In this document: piece after piece, positions 54,684 to 63,575 of the stretch
Numbering within the stretch: the first letter of the stretch is position 1
Layout: each line of letters begins with the position of its first letter
DNA from: Streptomyces sp. SAI-127
GTDB lineage: Bacteria > Actinomycetota > Actinomycetes > Streptomycetales > Streptomycetaceae
DNA length: 64,000 nt
Assembly: GCF_029894425.1 (NCBI RefSeq)
Contig: NZ_JARXYJ010000001.1
Location: 3,906,001-3,970,000 of the forward strand
Direction of reading: 5' to 3'
Notes under the pieces: generated by a model
What the model was told of the DNA's origin: nothing
Database searches by the model: none
The model's input: the letters and a program-made list of their open reading frames with translations, nothing else
Made by a program: the position numbers and the translations under genes

Positions 54684-56174
54684 ATGGCGGAAGAACTCAT
54701 CCACCAGGCGGTCGCCCGCCACGCAGCGATCCGGCCGGACGCCACGGCGCTGGTCCACCGCAACGGCACCGTCACCTACCGGGAGCTGGCCGACCGGGCG
54801 CAACAGTGGGCGAGGGCTCTGCGACAGGAGGGCGCCGGGCCCGGCCAGTACGTGGCGGTGTGTCTGCCACGTTCCCCAGACCTGGTCACCGCTCTCCTCG
54901 CGGTGCTCACCACGGGCGCCGCCTACGCGGCCCTGGACCCGCGCTGGCCTGCGGAACGCACCGCGGCGGTACTGGAGAGGCTCGCCCCTGTACGGGTCAT
55001 CACCCAGGACCGGCTCCCCGAACCGGCCGCGGCACACCCCGGCGTCGGAGACACGGAGCCTTCGCAACTGCACGGGGGGTCGCCGGCCTGTGTGTTCTTC
55101 ACCTCCGGCACCTCGGGCGCTCCGAAGGGAGTGGTCTCGCCACACCGCGCCACAATGCGGCTGTTCGCCCCCGACGGGCCGCTGGCCTTCGGGCCGGGGG
55201 CTGTACTGCCGGTCGCCGCGGCCACCCCCTGGGACGCCTTCTCGCTGGAGTTGTGGGGCGCCTTGACCACGGGTGGCACCGGGGTGCTGGTGGAGTCGGA
55301 CTACCTGCTGCCGCCGACGCTGGAGGAGCTGACCGCTTGCCACGGGGTCAACACCGCATGGCTGACGGCGTCGTTGTTCAACCTGTTCGTGGAGGACGCC
55401 CCGGAGAGCTTCACCGGCCTGGAGCGCCTGTACATCGGCGGCGAGCGGCTCTCCCCTTCCCATGTCTCAAGGTTCCTGCGGGCGCACCCGGACATCGCCC
55501 TGTACAACGGGTACGGGCCTGTGGAGAGCTGTGTGTTCGCCACGGTGCACCGCATCCGCGAGGAGGACTGCCTCGCCCCGGACGGCATTCCCCTCGGCAG
55601 CCCGGTGCCGGCGACCGCGGTGCACGTGCTCGACGGCGTCGCGGAGGCCGCACCCGGCGAGGTGGGGGAACTGTGCGTCAGCGGTGACGGACTGGCCGTC
55701 GGCTACCTGGCCGACGACGCCCTCACCGAGGCGTGTTTCTCCCGGGTGCGGCTGCGTGACGGGGAGCGTGTGCGGGTCTACCGCACCGGTGACCTGGGGT
55801 ACGCCGATGAACGGGGAAGGATGCGCTTCACCGGGCGCTCCGACCGCCAGTTCAAGGTACGCGGGCACCGCCTGGAGCCGGAGGAGATCGAGAGCTGCGC
55901 GGCCACACTCGCGCCGGTCACGCGCAGCACGGTCGTACCCATCCCCGGAGAACTGGGCACCTACGACGGAATCGCCCTGTTCTACACCGGTGATGACGGC
56001 CCATCGGCGGCCGCCGACGACGGGGAATGCACCGAGATCCGGGCGCTTCTCGGCCGCCGACTGCCGTCCTACGCGGTGCCCGACGTGGTCACCCGGGTCG
56101 ACCGCTTCCCGGTCACCGGCAATGGCAAGGTGGACAGCCGAGCTCTGCTGGCCCTACTCGACGCGGGACGTTGA
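54684..56174 (+). CDS. second free-standing NRPS adenylation domain
   Basis: 496-aa A domain with [27 protein letters not shown] and NGKVDS. The GrsA-aligned pocket reads D-A-L-W-Y-G-G-V-F-K, close to but not the same as the Val-like code of the other free A domain; a hydrophobic amino acid is favoured and Asp-type substrates are not. It has no carrier domain, so it loads a carrier in trans: the T-C protein (59089-60714), the fused carrier (39992-40519) or the single one at 36043-36294. AAGGGA lies nine bases before the ATG. 101 bp separate it from mbtH. Confidence 0.92.
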   Translation: MAEELIHQAVARHAAIRPDATALVHRNGTVTYRELADRAQQWARALRQEGAGPGQYVAVCLPRSPDLVTALLAVLTTGAAYAALDPRWPAERTAAVLERLAPVRVITQDRLPEPAAAHPGVGDTEPSQLHGGSPACVFFTSGTSGAPKGVVSPHRATMRLFAPDGPLAFGPGAVLPVAAATPWDAFSLELWGALTTGGTGVLVESDYLLPPTLEELTACHGVNTAWLTASLFNLFVEDAPESFTGLERLYIGGERLSPSHVSRFLRAHPDIALYNGYGPVESCVFATVHRIREEDCLAPDGIPLGSPVPATAVHVLDGVAEAAPGEVGELCVSGDGLAVGYLADDALTEACFSRVRLRDGERVRVYRTGDLGYADERGRMRFTGRSDRQFKVRGHRLEPEEIESCAATLAPVTRSTVVPIPGELGTYDGIALFYTGDDGPSAAADDGECTEIRALLGRRLPSYAVPDVVTRVDRFPVTGNGKVDSRALLALLDAGR

Positions 56175-56206
56175 AGGCCGGTCCGCCGTGGCCTGGTGTC
56201 GGAAAC

Positions 56207-56250
56207 CGGTCGGGGGCCGCCCCGAGTGTCCGGCACGGCCCCCGACCGGC
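56207..56250. terminator. bidirectional hairpin terminator
   Basis: Perfect 14-bp inverted repeat (56207-56220 with 56237-56250, 16-nt loop) between the convergent A-domain and DUF2087 genes. It ends both operons. Confidence 0.85.
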
Positions 56251-56255
56251 AGGGT

Positions 56256-56825
56256 TCACACCGTGGGCTTCACGTCTTCGCGCAGCCAGTACCGGCTGTC
56301 GTCGCGGCCGAGGAGGCACAGGTCGATGAGGTAGCGGCGGATCGTCACATGGTCGATCTCCGTCCCGTCGCACCACTCACGCAGCTTGTCGTTGACGTCC
56401 TTCTCCGAGTAGGTGACACCCGGATCGAAGGAACGCTCGACGAAGTACCGCAGCAGCACCTCCCGGCGGCGGAACTGGGCGGGCAGGCGGGCCAACCGGC
56501 CGTCGCGTACGAAAGTACGCAGCAGCGCCTCCGTCTGCTCGTCACCGGAGCCGTATTCCTCGGAGGAGCGCTCGGGCCGGGCCGCACGGGCGATCTCCTT
56601 GAACTCCTCGTGCCGGGACCGCAGCCCCTCGCTCGTCTCCTCGACCAGGCCGCCGTCGGTCAGACGCCGCAGCGCGGCCGCCGCCTCCTTCGGGGAGACG
56701 TTGGCGGCCTCGACGACCTCCGGCAGAGTGGCCGCCCCCAGGACGACGGCCGAGAACACACGCAGCCGCACGGGCTCGGCGAGAAGGCCAACCACAGACT
56801 CTGGTGTCATAACACTGTCTTCCAT
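56256..56825 (-). CDS. DUF2087 domain transcriptional regulator
   Basis: 189-aa protein. The N-terminal ArsR-like helix-turn-helix (LLAEPVRLRVFSAVVLG, then VSPKEAAAALRRLTDGGLV) covers about 8-70. The C-terminal DUF2087 block covers about 105-180 (RREVLLRYFVERSF, YSEKDVNDKL, VTIRRYLIDLCLLGRD). ATG 56825 is chosen; ATG 56810 is also possible. It follows the FAH gene by 5 bp, so it belongs to the aldolase operon and may be a pathway-level repressor. Confidence 0.88.
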   Translation of the reverse strand: MEDSVMTPESVVGLLAEPVRLRVFSAVVLGAATLPEVVEAANVSPKEAAAALRRLTDGGLVEETSEGLRSRHEEFKEIARAARPERSSEEYGSGDEQTEALLRTFVRDGRLARLPAQFRRREVLLRYFVERSFDPGVTYSEKDVNDKLREWCDGTEIDHVTIRRYLIDLCLLGRDDSRYWLREDVKPTV

Positions 56826-56830
56826 GTCTC

Positions 56831-57745
56831 TCACGAATTGATGCGGACAGGCCCGTCCTGCGGGCGGTCTGCGGCGGTCTCCCATGGGACCGCGGCCGCC
56901 AGGCGGACCTCGTTGCACAGGTCGCCGACACCGGTGACGCGGGCCTCCACCCGGTCCCCGTCGCGTATGACCCCCGCGCCGGGCGTCCCCGTGGCGATGA
57001 CACTACCCGCCTCCAGAGACATGCCCCCCGAGAAGTATCCGACGATCCAATAGGGGTCGCGCATCATCGCGGACACCTCGTTGGAGGCGATGACCTCGTC
57101 GTTGACCACGGTCGAGATCCGCACCGATGACAGGTCCGGCACCTCGTCCGGTGTCACGATCCACGGACCGAGGCTGCAGAACGTGTCGAACGCCTTGGAC
57201 CAGGGAATGTAGCGCGGGTTGACGCGGATGGCGTCCTCGGCCGTCATGTCGAGAACCGTGGTGAAGCCGAAGATGACCGAGGGCGCGTCGGCGGGGTCCA
57301 CGTTCTTGCAGGTGGTACCAATCACCACGCCCAGTTCCGCTTCGGCGGTGACCCGCTGCGACTGGGCCGGCAGCAGGATGTCGTCACCGTGCCCGATCAC
57401 CGTGGAGCTCGGCCTGAGGTAGGAGCCGGGCGCACCGGTGGGCTGCCGTACGTCCAGGTCGCCCGCGTGTCCCGCGTAGTTCAGACCCACGCCCCACAGC
57501 TTCGGCGGATCACGCAGGACCGGGCCGAGGTCGGCTCCCTCGGCGGGGACCGCGGTCGCCAGCACCGCCGGATCGGCCAGGGCCTCCTCCAGGGCGGCCC
57601 GTTGCCCCTCGACGACGACATCCAGCAGCGTCGGGCCGTAGGCGGTGCCGCGGACCTCGTTGACGCGGCTCAGCAGGACCAGGCCCTTCCCGGTCGCGAT
57701 TCCCACGTCGTCTCCGTCCGCGGAACGTACAGTGCACAGCCGCAC
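56831..57745 (-). CDS. fumarylacetoacetate hydrolase (FAH)-fold protein
   Basis: 304-aa member of the FAH superfamily. It has GVGLNYAGHAGD and, in the C-terminal half, AEAELGVVIG with metal-binding acids, LTPDEVPD-type and LEAGSVIATGTPGAGV segments. Family members are hydratases, decarboxylases or C-C hydrolases on 2-oxo acids. Near a 4-hydroxy-2-oxovalerate-aldolase-like protein, it may dehydrate or hydrolyse the aldol product. It is the fourth gene of the minus operon. Confidence 0.9.
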   Translation of the reverse strand: MRLCTVRSADGDDVGIATGKGLVLLSRVNEVRGTAYGPTLLDVVVEGQRAALEEALADPAVLATAVPAEGADLGPVLRDPPKLWGVGLNYAGHAGDLDVRQPTGAPGSYLRPSSTVIGHGDDILLPAQSQRVTAEAELGVVIGTTCKNVDPADAPSVIFGFTTVLDMTAEDAIRVNPRYIPWSKAFDTFCSLGPWIVTPDEVPDLSSVRISTVVNDEVIASNEVSAMMRDPYWIVGYFSGGMSLEAGSVIATGTPGAGVIRDGDRVEARVTGVGDLCNEVRLAAAVPWETAADRPQDGPVRINS

Positions 57746-57805
57746 GATGTTCTCTCCTTCGGTGTCTGGTCCGATCCGGCCCGTCCGGCCGTCGGTGGTG
57801 GGGCG

Positions 57806-59092
57806 TCAGTAATGCGGCAGGTCCATACCGTTGACCGGGCGAACGCCATCGTCGAAGCGCAGGTCGAAGGTGAGCGCGGAGCGGACCGCCTCGATGGTGC
57901 GCACCACGGCCTCGTGGCTGTCGCACACCCCCGATACGGCGTCGAGGAACGAGGTCATGGTGCCGCCGGGCAGATCGTCGCCAGGGTGGGCGAAGGCGCG
58001 GTAGGTAGTGACCCCGGGAAGCGCTCGGACCGCTGCGGCACCGTGGACCGCCTCCAGTCGGCACGGCCGCAGCGGAGCCAGGTTGTTGTACTGGAAGTGC
58101 ACTCGCCCGCCGAAGGAGAACGGCGCCAGGGCCATCGGTTCACCGAGGGCCGCGAGAGCACCGATGCGCACGAGGTCCAGGTCGCAGGATTCACGCGACA
58201 TCATGTTCACGAACCCGGAGAGTCTGCCGTTGAGTTCGATGATGCGAGGGCCGTCGGGGGTCAACTTCACCTCGGTGTGGGCGAACCCTCGCTCAGCGCC
58301 GATGGCCTCCAGGGCTCGGGTGACGAGGTCGGCGACCTCCTGCTCCTCCTCCTGCGGCAGCGGGCTGGGCCAGATACGGCCCGTGCTGCGGAACGGCGGC
58401 ATGACCGGCGTCTTCCCGGTCACCGCCAGGTGGGTGATTCCGGTGGGCAGGCACAGGCTCTCCACGGACACGAAGTCACCGAAAGGCGCACAGGGGCGGC
58501 CCTCCAAATACTCCTCGACGACGAACGGCACCCACGCGCCCTTGGCCTCCAGGGCGGCCAGCCGTGCGTGCACGGCGGCTGCCTCCTCCTTGTCGCGCAG
58601 GGCGTGCACCTGACGGCTGAGCGCTCCGGCGACGGGCTTGACCACGGCGGGCAGGCCGACCGCCGCCAGAGCGGCGTCCCAGTCACCGAGGGTGTCCAGC
58701 GGGTGGGCGACGGTCTTCTCCACGCCCTTTTCCCGCAGGGTGCGGCGTTGCAGGGCCTTGTCGGTGAACAGCCGCGCCGTGTGCGAGGAGTTTCCGGGCA
58801 ACCCCAGAGCGGCAGCGAACTCGGCGGCCTGCCGGACCAGGTGCTCGCAGAAGTTCAGCACCGCGTCGGGCGATATCTCCCGCAGCAGGCGCACGTCGGC
58901 AGCCGTGTCCCCGGTGAGGGTGCGCACCTCGCCGAGCATCTCCATGACGGGCCGCAGCTGCGCCACGTGCGCGGACTCCCGGGGCACGAGGAAGACCACG
59001 TCGCCGAGGTCGGCGAGGCCGGCGCCGATCTCGCCGGCCGGGACCGCGCCCAGATCGTAGAGCACGGCGAACAACGGGCGCTGCCGGGTCAT
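57806..59092 (-). CDS. ATP-grasp ligase
   Basis: 428-aa ATP-grasp carboxylate-amine ligase, intact. ATP-binding Lys lies in PAVVKPVAG, the glycine-rich lid around ALSRQVHALRDKEE, FVVEEYLEGRP supplies adenine contacts, and HTEVKLTPDGPRIIELNGR holds the Mg-binding Glu/Asn. In NRPS clusters such enzymes join a free amino acid or peptide to another amine. The ATG overlaps the stop of the T-C gene (ATGA), so the two are coupled. A truncated relative sits at 30158-30544. Confidence 0.92.
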   Translation of the reverse strand: MTRQRPLFAVLYDLGAVPAGEIGAGLADLGDVVFLVPRESAHVAQLRPVMEMLGEVRTLTGDTAADVRLLREISPDAVLNFCEHLVRQAAEFAAALGLPGNSSHTARLFTDKALQRRTLREKGVEKTVAHPLDTLGDWDAALAAVGLPAVVKPVAGALSRQVHALRDKEEAAAVHARLAALEAKGAWVPFVVEEYLEGRPCAPFGDFVSVESLCLPTGITHLAVTGKTPVMPPFRSTGRIWPSPLPQEEEQEVADLVTRALEAIGAERGFAHTEVKLTPDGPRIIELNGRLSGFVNMMSRESCDLDLVRIGALAALGEPMALAPFSFGGRVHFQYNNLAPLRPCRLEAVHGAAAVRALPGVTTYRAFAHPGDDLPGGTMTSFLDAVSGVCDSHEAVVRTIEAVRSALTFDLRFDDGVRPVNGMDLPHY

Positions 59093-60714
59093 CGGGCGAC
59101 CTCCGAGAGGGTGCGAAGGGACTCCGCGGCGGGACTGACGGGGTGGGCGACCAGGCTGGTGAGGGCCTGCCTCAGCAGATCCGCGTACCGCCTGACGGCC
59201 TCCGACGGAACCAGCGCGGCGTCGTGGGCGACGCGGATCTGCCCCTCCACGCCGGTGATGTCGACGTTGACGCAGAACGGGAAGCTCAGCTTGCCCTTCA
59301 CCCACCGGCCTCGACACCGGGCGGAGTCGGCCCGGTCGAGTTCCTCGTAGGCACGGAAGTCCATGAAGTTGAAGGAGACGTCAAAGGCGGGCCGTCCGAG
59401 CCGCTCCACCAGCAGGGCCTGCGGGTAGGCCGCGTACTGGGCACCCTCCTGCTCAGCCGCGGCGGCGGCTCTGACGAGGCCGGTCCAGGTGTCGTCGACG
59501 GTGGCGAAGCGTACCGGCAGGGTGTTGAGGAAGAGGCCGACGTCCAGATCCGCGCCCTCGGTCTCGGGGCGGGTGGGGAAAACCACTCCGGTCACGACGT
59601 CCCGCTCCCGGCCGGCCCAGGTACCCAGGGCACGGGCGTGGGCGGCCAGTGCGATGGCCTTGACAGGAACGCTGAGCATCCGGGCGGTCGAGCGTATCGC
59701 CGTCACCAGCGATGACTCCAGCGCCAGGACGTGCCGCCCTGCCACGTCGGCGACCCTGCCAGGCAAGGGGCCGTCGAAGAGCGGGGCGGAATTTTCGGCC
59801 TGAGCGAGCCAGTGGGCGGCGGCGTCCGAGGACGAGGCGGCCGCGTGCTCGTTGACCAGGAAGGCCCGCTGGGTCTGCCGGGAGACCGCGGGCAGACGTA
59901 CCTCCTGGCCGGCCGAGGCCGCCCGGTACAGGTCCATCAGGTCGACGGTCAGACGACTGAGGCTCCATCCGTCGAGGACGGCGTGGTGGCAGGCGAGGAC
60001 GACATGGAAGGAGTCCGGTTCACTCACCACATGGCAGCGCAGCAGCGGGGCACTCATCCAGTCGAACGGCAGGCCCGCCCGTTTCTCGCACCAGTCTTCG
60101 ACCAGTTCCCGTACCTGGGCGGGTGTCCGGGCCTGGTCGACGGTCACCGTGATGGCGGCCTCCTCCCATACCAGTTGCGCCGGGGCGGAGAAGTTCCCGA
60201 GGTCGAAGGAGGTGCGCAGAGCGGCGTACCTGCGGCCGAGGGCGGTGACCGCGTCACGGAAGGTGTCCTCGTCGAACGGGGCGCAGACCTCCCAGCCTTC
60301 CAGAGTGTGGTACAGCCGCGGGTCGCCGCTGGTCTGGCACAGGTAGAGCATTCCGGTCTGCAACGCGGACGCGGGCAGCACCTCCTGGACACCCTCCGGC
60401 GCCAGGGCGAGATCCTGTGCGGTCAACGGCGGCAGGGCCGCAGCAAAGTCCACCTCGGTGGTGGCTGCCCGTGCCGCCCGCAGGCTGGGAGAGCCGAGAA
60501 GGGCACGCGGCGTCTGGAAGACCATCAGGTCCCGGAGGGTCAGCGGAATACCCCGGGCGCGAGCCGCGCCCACCACCTTCACCGCGGTCAGCGAGTCCCC
60601 GCCGAGCGCGTAGAAGCCGCTGTCCAGGTCGATGTCGGGGACGGCCAGCGCCTCGCGGAGCACTGCCAGGAGAGTGTCGGCCAGGTCGGCCTGTGGGGCC
60701 GCCAGAGTGTCCAT
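59089..60714 (-). CDS. NRPS didomain: carrier protein-condensation (T-C)
   Basis: 541 aa from ATG 60714. T domain about 8-75 with FYALGGDSLTA, then a C domain about 95-525 with HHAVLDGWS as the active-site motif and DVGLFLNTLPVR late. An upstream ATG at 60783 overlaps the aldolase stop, but the 23 codons between have AT-rich third positions and an AAGGA site precedes 60714, so the shorter form is preferred. A lone T-C unit suggests an extra condensation in trans, for instance capping the NRPS peptide with a substrate loaded by one of the free A domains. Confidence 0.9.
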   Translation of the reverse strand: MDTLAAPQADLADTLLAVLREALAVPDIDLDSGFYALGGDSLTAVKVVGAARARGIPLTLRDLMVFQTPRALLGSPSLRAARAATTEVDFAAALPPLTAQDLALAPEGVQEVLPASALQTGMLYLCQTSGDPRLYHTLEGWEVCAPFDEDTFRDAVTALGRRYAALRTSFDLGNFSAPAQLVWEEAAITVTVDQARTPAQVRELVEDWCEKRAGLPFDWMSAPLLRCHVVSEPDSFHVVLACHHAVLDGWSLSRLTVDLMDLYRAASAGQEVRLPAVSRQTQRAFLVNEHAAASSSDAAAHWLAQAENSAPLFDGPLPGRVADVAGRHVLALESSLVTAIRSTARMLSVPVKAIALAAHARALGTWAGRERDVVTGVVFPTRPETEGADLDVGLFLNTLPVRFATVDDTWTGLVRAAAAAEQEGAQYAAYPQALLVERLGRPAFDVSFNFMDFRAYEELDRADSARCRGRWVKGKLSFPFCVNVDITGVEGQIRVAHDAALVPSEAVRRYADLLRQALTSLVAHPVSPAAESLRTLSEVAR

Positions 60715-60779
60715 GCCTGCCGAGTCCTTTCGACGTTCGTAGTGAGGAGAAGAAGGCAGCCGCTTGCTGTACAAGGTGG

Positions 60780-61820
60780 TCATGCCGCGCAGGCGGCGGC
60801 GAGATCACTCGCGGCCCGCATGACGAGTTCCTCGGTCGGGTTGACCCGGTTGATGTCGGCGACCGCCTCCATCAGCTCGAACACGTCGATGTCCACAGAC
60901 TCGGCGCACCGCGTGATCAGCGGGAAGAAACTCGAATGCGTCTGGGTCAGGGCACCCACCAGTTGGTAGAGGCGGTCGTCGTGCAGCCGGGTCAGGGGGC
61001 GCATCCTGTCCTCGCTCAGCCGGCCGAGGGCCCGATAGTCGTAGCTTCCTGTGCCGCGGCTGCGCAGGATGGCCGCGAAGACCTCGGTGTTGGCGTTGCC
61101 GGCACCGCGGCCGATGCCGTCCAGAGTGGTGTCCACGAAGTGCGCGCCCCCTTCCATGGCGGCGATGGCATTGGCGTTGGCCAGGCCGAGGTTGTCGTGG
61201 CCGTGGAAGCCCAGCGGCACGTCAACGGTCTCTGCGATGCGACGGAACAGGGGCTCGACCTCGGTCGGCAGGTAGCCACCGACGGAGTCCACGAGATAGA
61301 CACCGATGGCTCCGAAGCCCGCACAGCGCGCGACGGCGGTAGCCACTCCGTCGGTGTCCAGCACGTTGGTCTTCATCAGGTTGGCGAACGTGATGAGGCC
61401 GAGTTCACCGGCCAGTTCGATGAACTCCTGTGCCGGAGTCACGTCGGTGATGTCGACGCCGACCCGCACGAACCGCATACCCGCGGCAGCGGCCTGCCGT
61501 AGATGCTCGGTACGGGCGATGCCCGGGATGCAGAACATCCCCCACCGGGCCTCGCGAAGGGTGGACGCAGCAATCTCGAAGCAGCGCTCGTCGGACACCA
61601 ACGCCGGCTTGTTGAGGGAGGTACCAGCATTCAGACCGAGCCCATGCCCCAGTTCGACATATCGGACGCCGGACATCTCCAGCCCGGACAATACGTTCGT
61701 GATGACCTCCTCACTGAATTGGAAGTCCACGGAATAGCTGCCGTCGCGAAGGGTGCAGTCGAGAATCTCGACGGGGCCACGGAACGGAAATTCAGGGATA
61801 CCGCGCTGAAAGGTGGTCAT
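60780..61820 (-). CDS. DRE-TIM metallolyase, 4-hydroxy-2-oxovalerate aldolase-like
   Basis: 346 aa from ATG 61820. The DRE-TIM signature is LDCTLRDGS near the N-terminus, with metal-binding GFHGHDNLGLA and the helical C-terminal region of DmpG/MhpE-type aldolases (DTTLDGIGRGAGN). No acetaldehyde dehydrogenase partner is encoded nearby. It could run in the synthetic direction, adding pyruvate to an aldehyde to make a 4-hydroxy-2-oxo acid for transamination, or act as a Claisen-type synthase. First gene of the operon with T-C, ATP-grasp and FAH. Confidence 0.88.
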   Translation of the reverse strand: MTTFQRGIPEFPFRGPVEILDCTLRDGSYSVDFQFSEEVITNVLSGLEMSGVRYVELGHGLGLNAGTSLNKPALVSDERCFEIAASTLREARWGMFCIPGIARTEHLRQAAAAGMRFVRVGVDITDVTPAQEFIELAGELGLITFANLMKTNVLDTDGVATAVARCAGFGAIGVYLVDSVGGYLPTEVEPLFRRIAETVDVPLGFHGHDNLGLANANAIAAMEGGAHFVDTTLDGIGRGAGNANTEVFAAILRSRGTGSYDYRALGRLSEDRMRPLTRLHDDRLYQLVGALTQTHSSFFPLITRCAESVDIDVFELMEAVADINRVNPTEELVMRAASDLAAACAA

Positions 61821-61955
61821 GGCTTCCTCGGAAATCCTGGGTTGCGTCTGACGATGGGGCGTGATCATGGCTTTTGGGGGCGGCCGTTGCGGTCGGACGG
61901 CAGCCGTGCGGAGACGGTGGAATTCCGTCGACCTTCATCAGAACCGTCGGGTGCC

Positions 61956-63323
61956 TCAAGCCGCCTGGGTGTCGAGAATCGGACGTCGCTGCCGCCCCGA
62001 GACGTGCGGGAGCGAGGTGCTCCCGGCGAGCCGGCGCACGACGTTCAGCACACAGAACCTGGGTGGCCGCCCGGGAGCTACCGGCACCTGCCGGATCAGG
62101 CCGCGAAGCAGCAGAGCGTGCAGGTCGTGGGCGCTCGGCGGCTGGGCGAACGGCACTGCCGACATCTCGTCCGTGGTCCACGGCCGCGGCAGAGCGGCGG
62201 TCGTCTCCAGCAGCGGCAACAGCCGTGCCGGCAGGTCCCGGACCGCATCCCTCAGCGCCGCCGACAGGCAGGAATCGTCACCGGCCGGCGCGGAGGCGGG
62301 CGCGTCGACGAGGGCGAGCGGGTCCTTGCGCGCGACGCTCAGCAATTGTTCGGGCGAGTACAGGAGCAGCCACGAAGCAGCCGCCTCCAGCGCTCCCGGC
62401 AGCCCGTCCAGTGTGTGGCAGATCTCTGCCAGTGTCTGCACGAGTTCGTCGTCCGGCGCCAGATCGGGACGCATGTGGCTGGCGTGCAGGAGCATGAGGC
62501 CGAGTGCCGACTCGTCTTCAGGGTCGGCCACCGGAAGCGGGGCCAGCGGGAAGAGCCGACTGCCGGGGACAGGGTTCGGGCGTCGGGCGGTGATCAGCAC
62601 CACCAGACGCGGGCAGGAGCGCAGCAGACTGAGCAGGGCCGGCGAGGTGGCCGCCGCTTCCTCGTGTCCGTCCAGCACGAGGAGGGTGGGTCGGTCCCGG
62701 ATGACGGAGACCAGTTCCTCGTGGCGTCCACCGTCCGGACCCGGCCGCTGGTCCAGGGAGGAGCGCACCCAGCGCACGAGGGTCGCCTGCGGCCCGGTGG
62801 GCCTGGATACCGCGACCCGGGCGGCACCCGGAGCGGAAAGCCGGTCGCCGGTCACCCACAGCACGGGGGTGCGGTCCCGGTCGTGGATGACGGTCACTGC
62901 CTCCTGCACAAGCCGCGACTTGCCGACGCCCGGTACGCCGACAACGGTCAGCAGCCGTTCCTTCCCGGTGCCCAGCAGGGTCAGCAGGGTGTGCAGTTCG
63001 CTGCGGCGGCCGGCCAGCGGGTGCAGGGCGGTCGGCGGCGGCGCGAGGTCCGCCCCGTACACGTCGCCGAGCAAGGACTCCCCGGCAACACCGTCGACAG
63101 CCAGTTCGAGTGCCGCGCGCTGCGTGCCGTCCAGACGCATGGCATCTGCGAGCAGCGTCAGGGTTTCCTTGCGAGGGCGGGTCACGCGTTCCTGCTCAAG
63201 GTCGCGGATGGCCCGCACACTGACTGTGGACAGCCCGGCAAGCTGCTCCTGGGTGAGCCGGGCCCTCCTGCGGGCGTTCCGCAGCATCGCTCCGAGCCCC
63301 GGCGCCCAGACGTCGGCGTTCAT
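61956..63323 (-). CDS. XRE-family regulator with an AAA/NB-ARC-like ATPase domain
   Basis: 455-aa protein. N-terminal Xre HTH (about 8-70: LRNARRRARLTQEQLAGLST, VRAIRDLE), then a STAND-type ATPase (Walker A VVGVPGVGKSRL near 120, Walker B LLVLDGHEE near 210) and a helical C-terminus without clear TPRs. It is the right-hand regulator of the island. GGAGAGACAA precedes the ATG. 135 bp separate it from the aldolase operon, which it may control. Confidence 0.88.
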   Translation of the reverse strand: MNADVWAPGLGAMLRNARRRARLTQEQLAGLSTVSVRAIRDLEQERVTRPRKETLTLLADAMRLDGTQRAALELAVDGVAGESLLGDVYGADLAPPPTALHPLAGRRSELHTLLTLLGTGKERLLTVVGVPGVGKSRLVQEAVTVIHDRDRTPVLWVTGDRLSAPGAARVAVSRPTGPQATLVRWVRSSLDQRPGPDGGRHEELVSVIRDRPTLLVLDGHEEAAATSPALLSLLRSCPRLVVLITARRPNPVPGSRLFPLAPLPVADPEDESALGLMLLHASHMRPDLAPDDELVQTLAEICHTLDGLPGALEAAASWLLLYSPEQLLSVARKDPLALVDAPASAPAGDDSCLSAALRDAVRDLPARLLPLLETTAALPRPWTTDEMSAVPFAQPPSAHDLHALLLRGLIRQVPVAPGRPPRFCVLNVVRRLAGSTSLPHVSGRQRRPILDTQAA

Positions 63324-63425
63324 TTGTCTCTCCGTTTCCTGGGTCCATCCCGCCACTGACTCCGTGCTCAGGGCGGCCCCTCGCCCGGAGTGATCCGGAG
63401 GACCTGGTCGCCCGCGTCGCCCGGA

Positions 63426-63575
63426 TCACGGTTCGATGGTCGCCGGGCCCTTGTCCTCCGCGAACATGTGGTGGCCAGCAGGTGTCTCGCCCAGGTGCTG
63501 TACCTCGATCACACCGACCCCGATGACAAGCAGAGCGCTGAAGAACCCGATCAACCCAGCCAGCTTGTGCCGCAT
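63426..63575 (-). CDS. small single-helix membrane protein
   Basis: 49-aa protein from ATG 63575: basic Met-Arg-His-Lys, then a hydrophobic helix (LAGLIGFFSALLVIGVGVIE) and a polar tail. It looks like an N-terminally anchored or secreted miniprotein. It is too short for family assignment. The predicted site GATCGGGGCGGGAC is weak, so its reality is uncertain. Confidence 0.45.
   Translation of the reverse strand: MRHKLAGLIGFFSALLVIGVGVIEVQHLGETPAGHHMFAEDKGPATIEP

Noticed and set aside
60715..60783. ATG at 60783 as the start of the T-C protein
   Set aside because: The ATGA overlap is attractive, but the 23 codons to 60714 have AT-rich third positions, no domain match, and an AAGGA site precedes the inner ATG.
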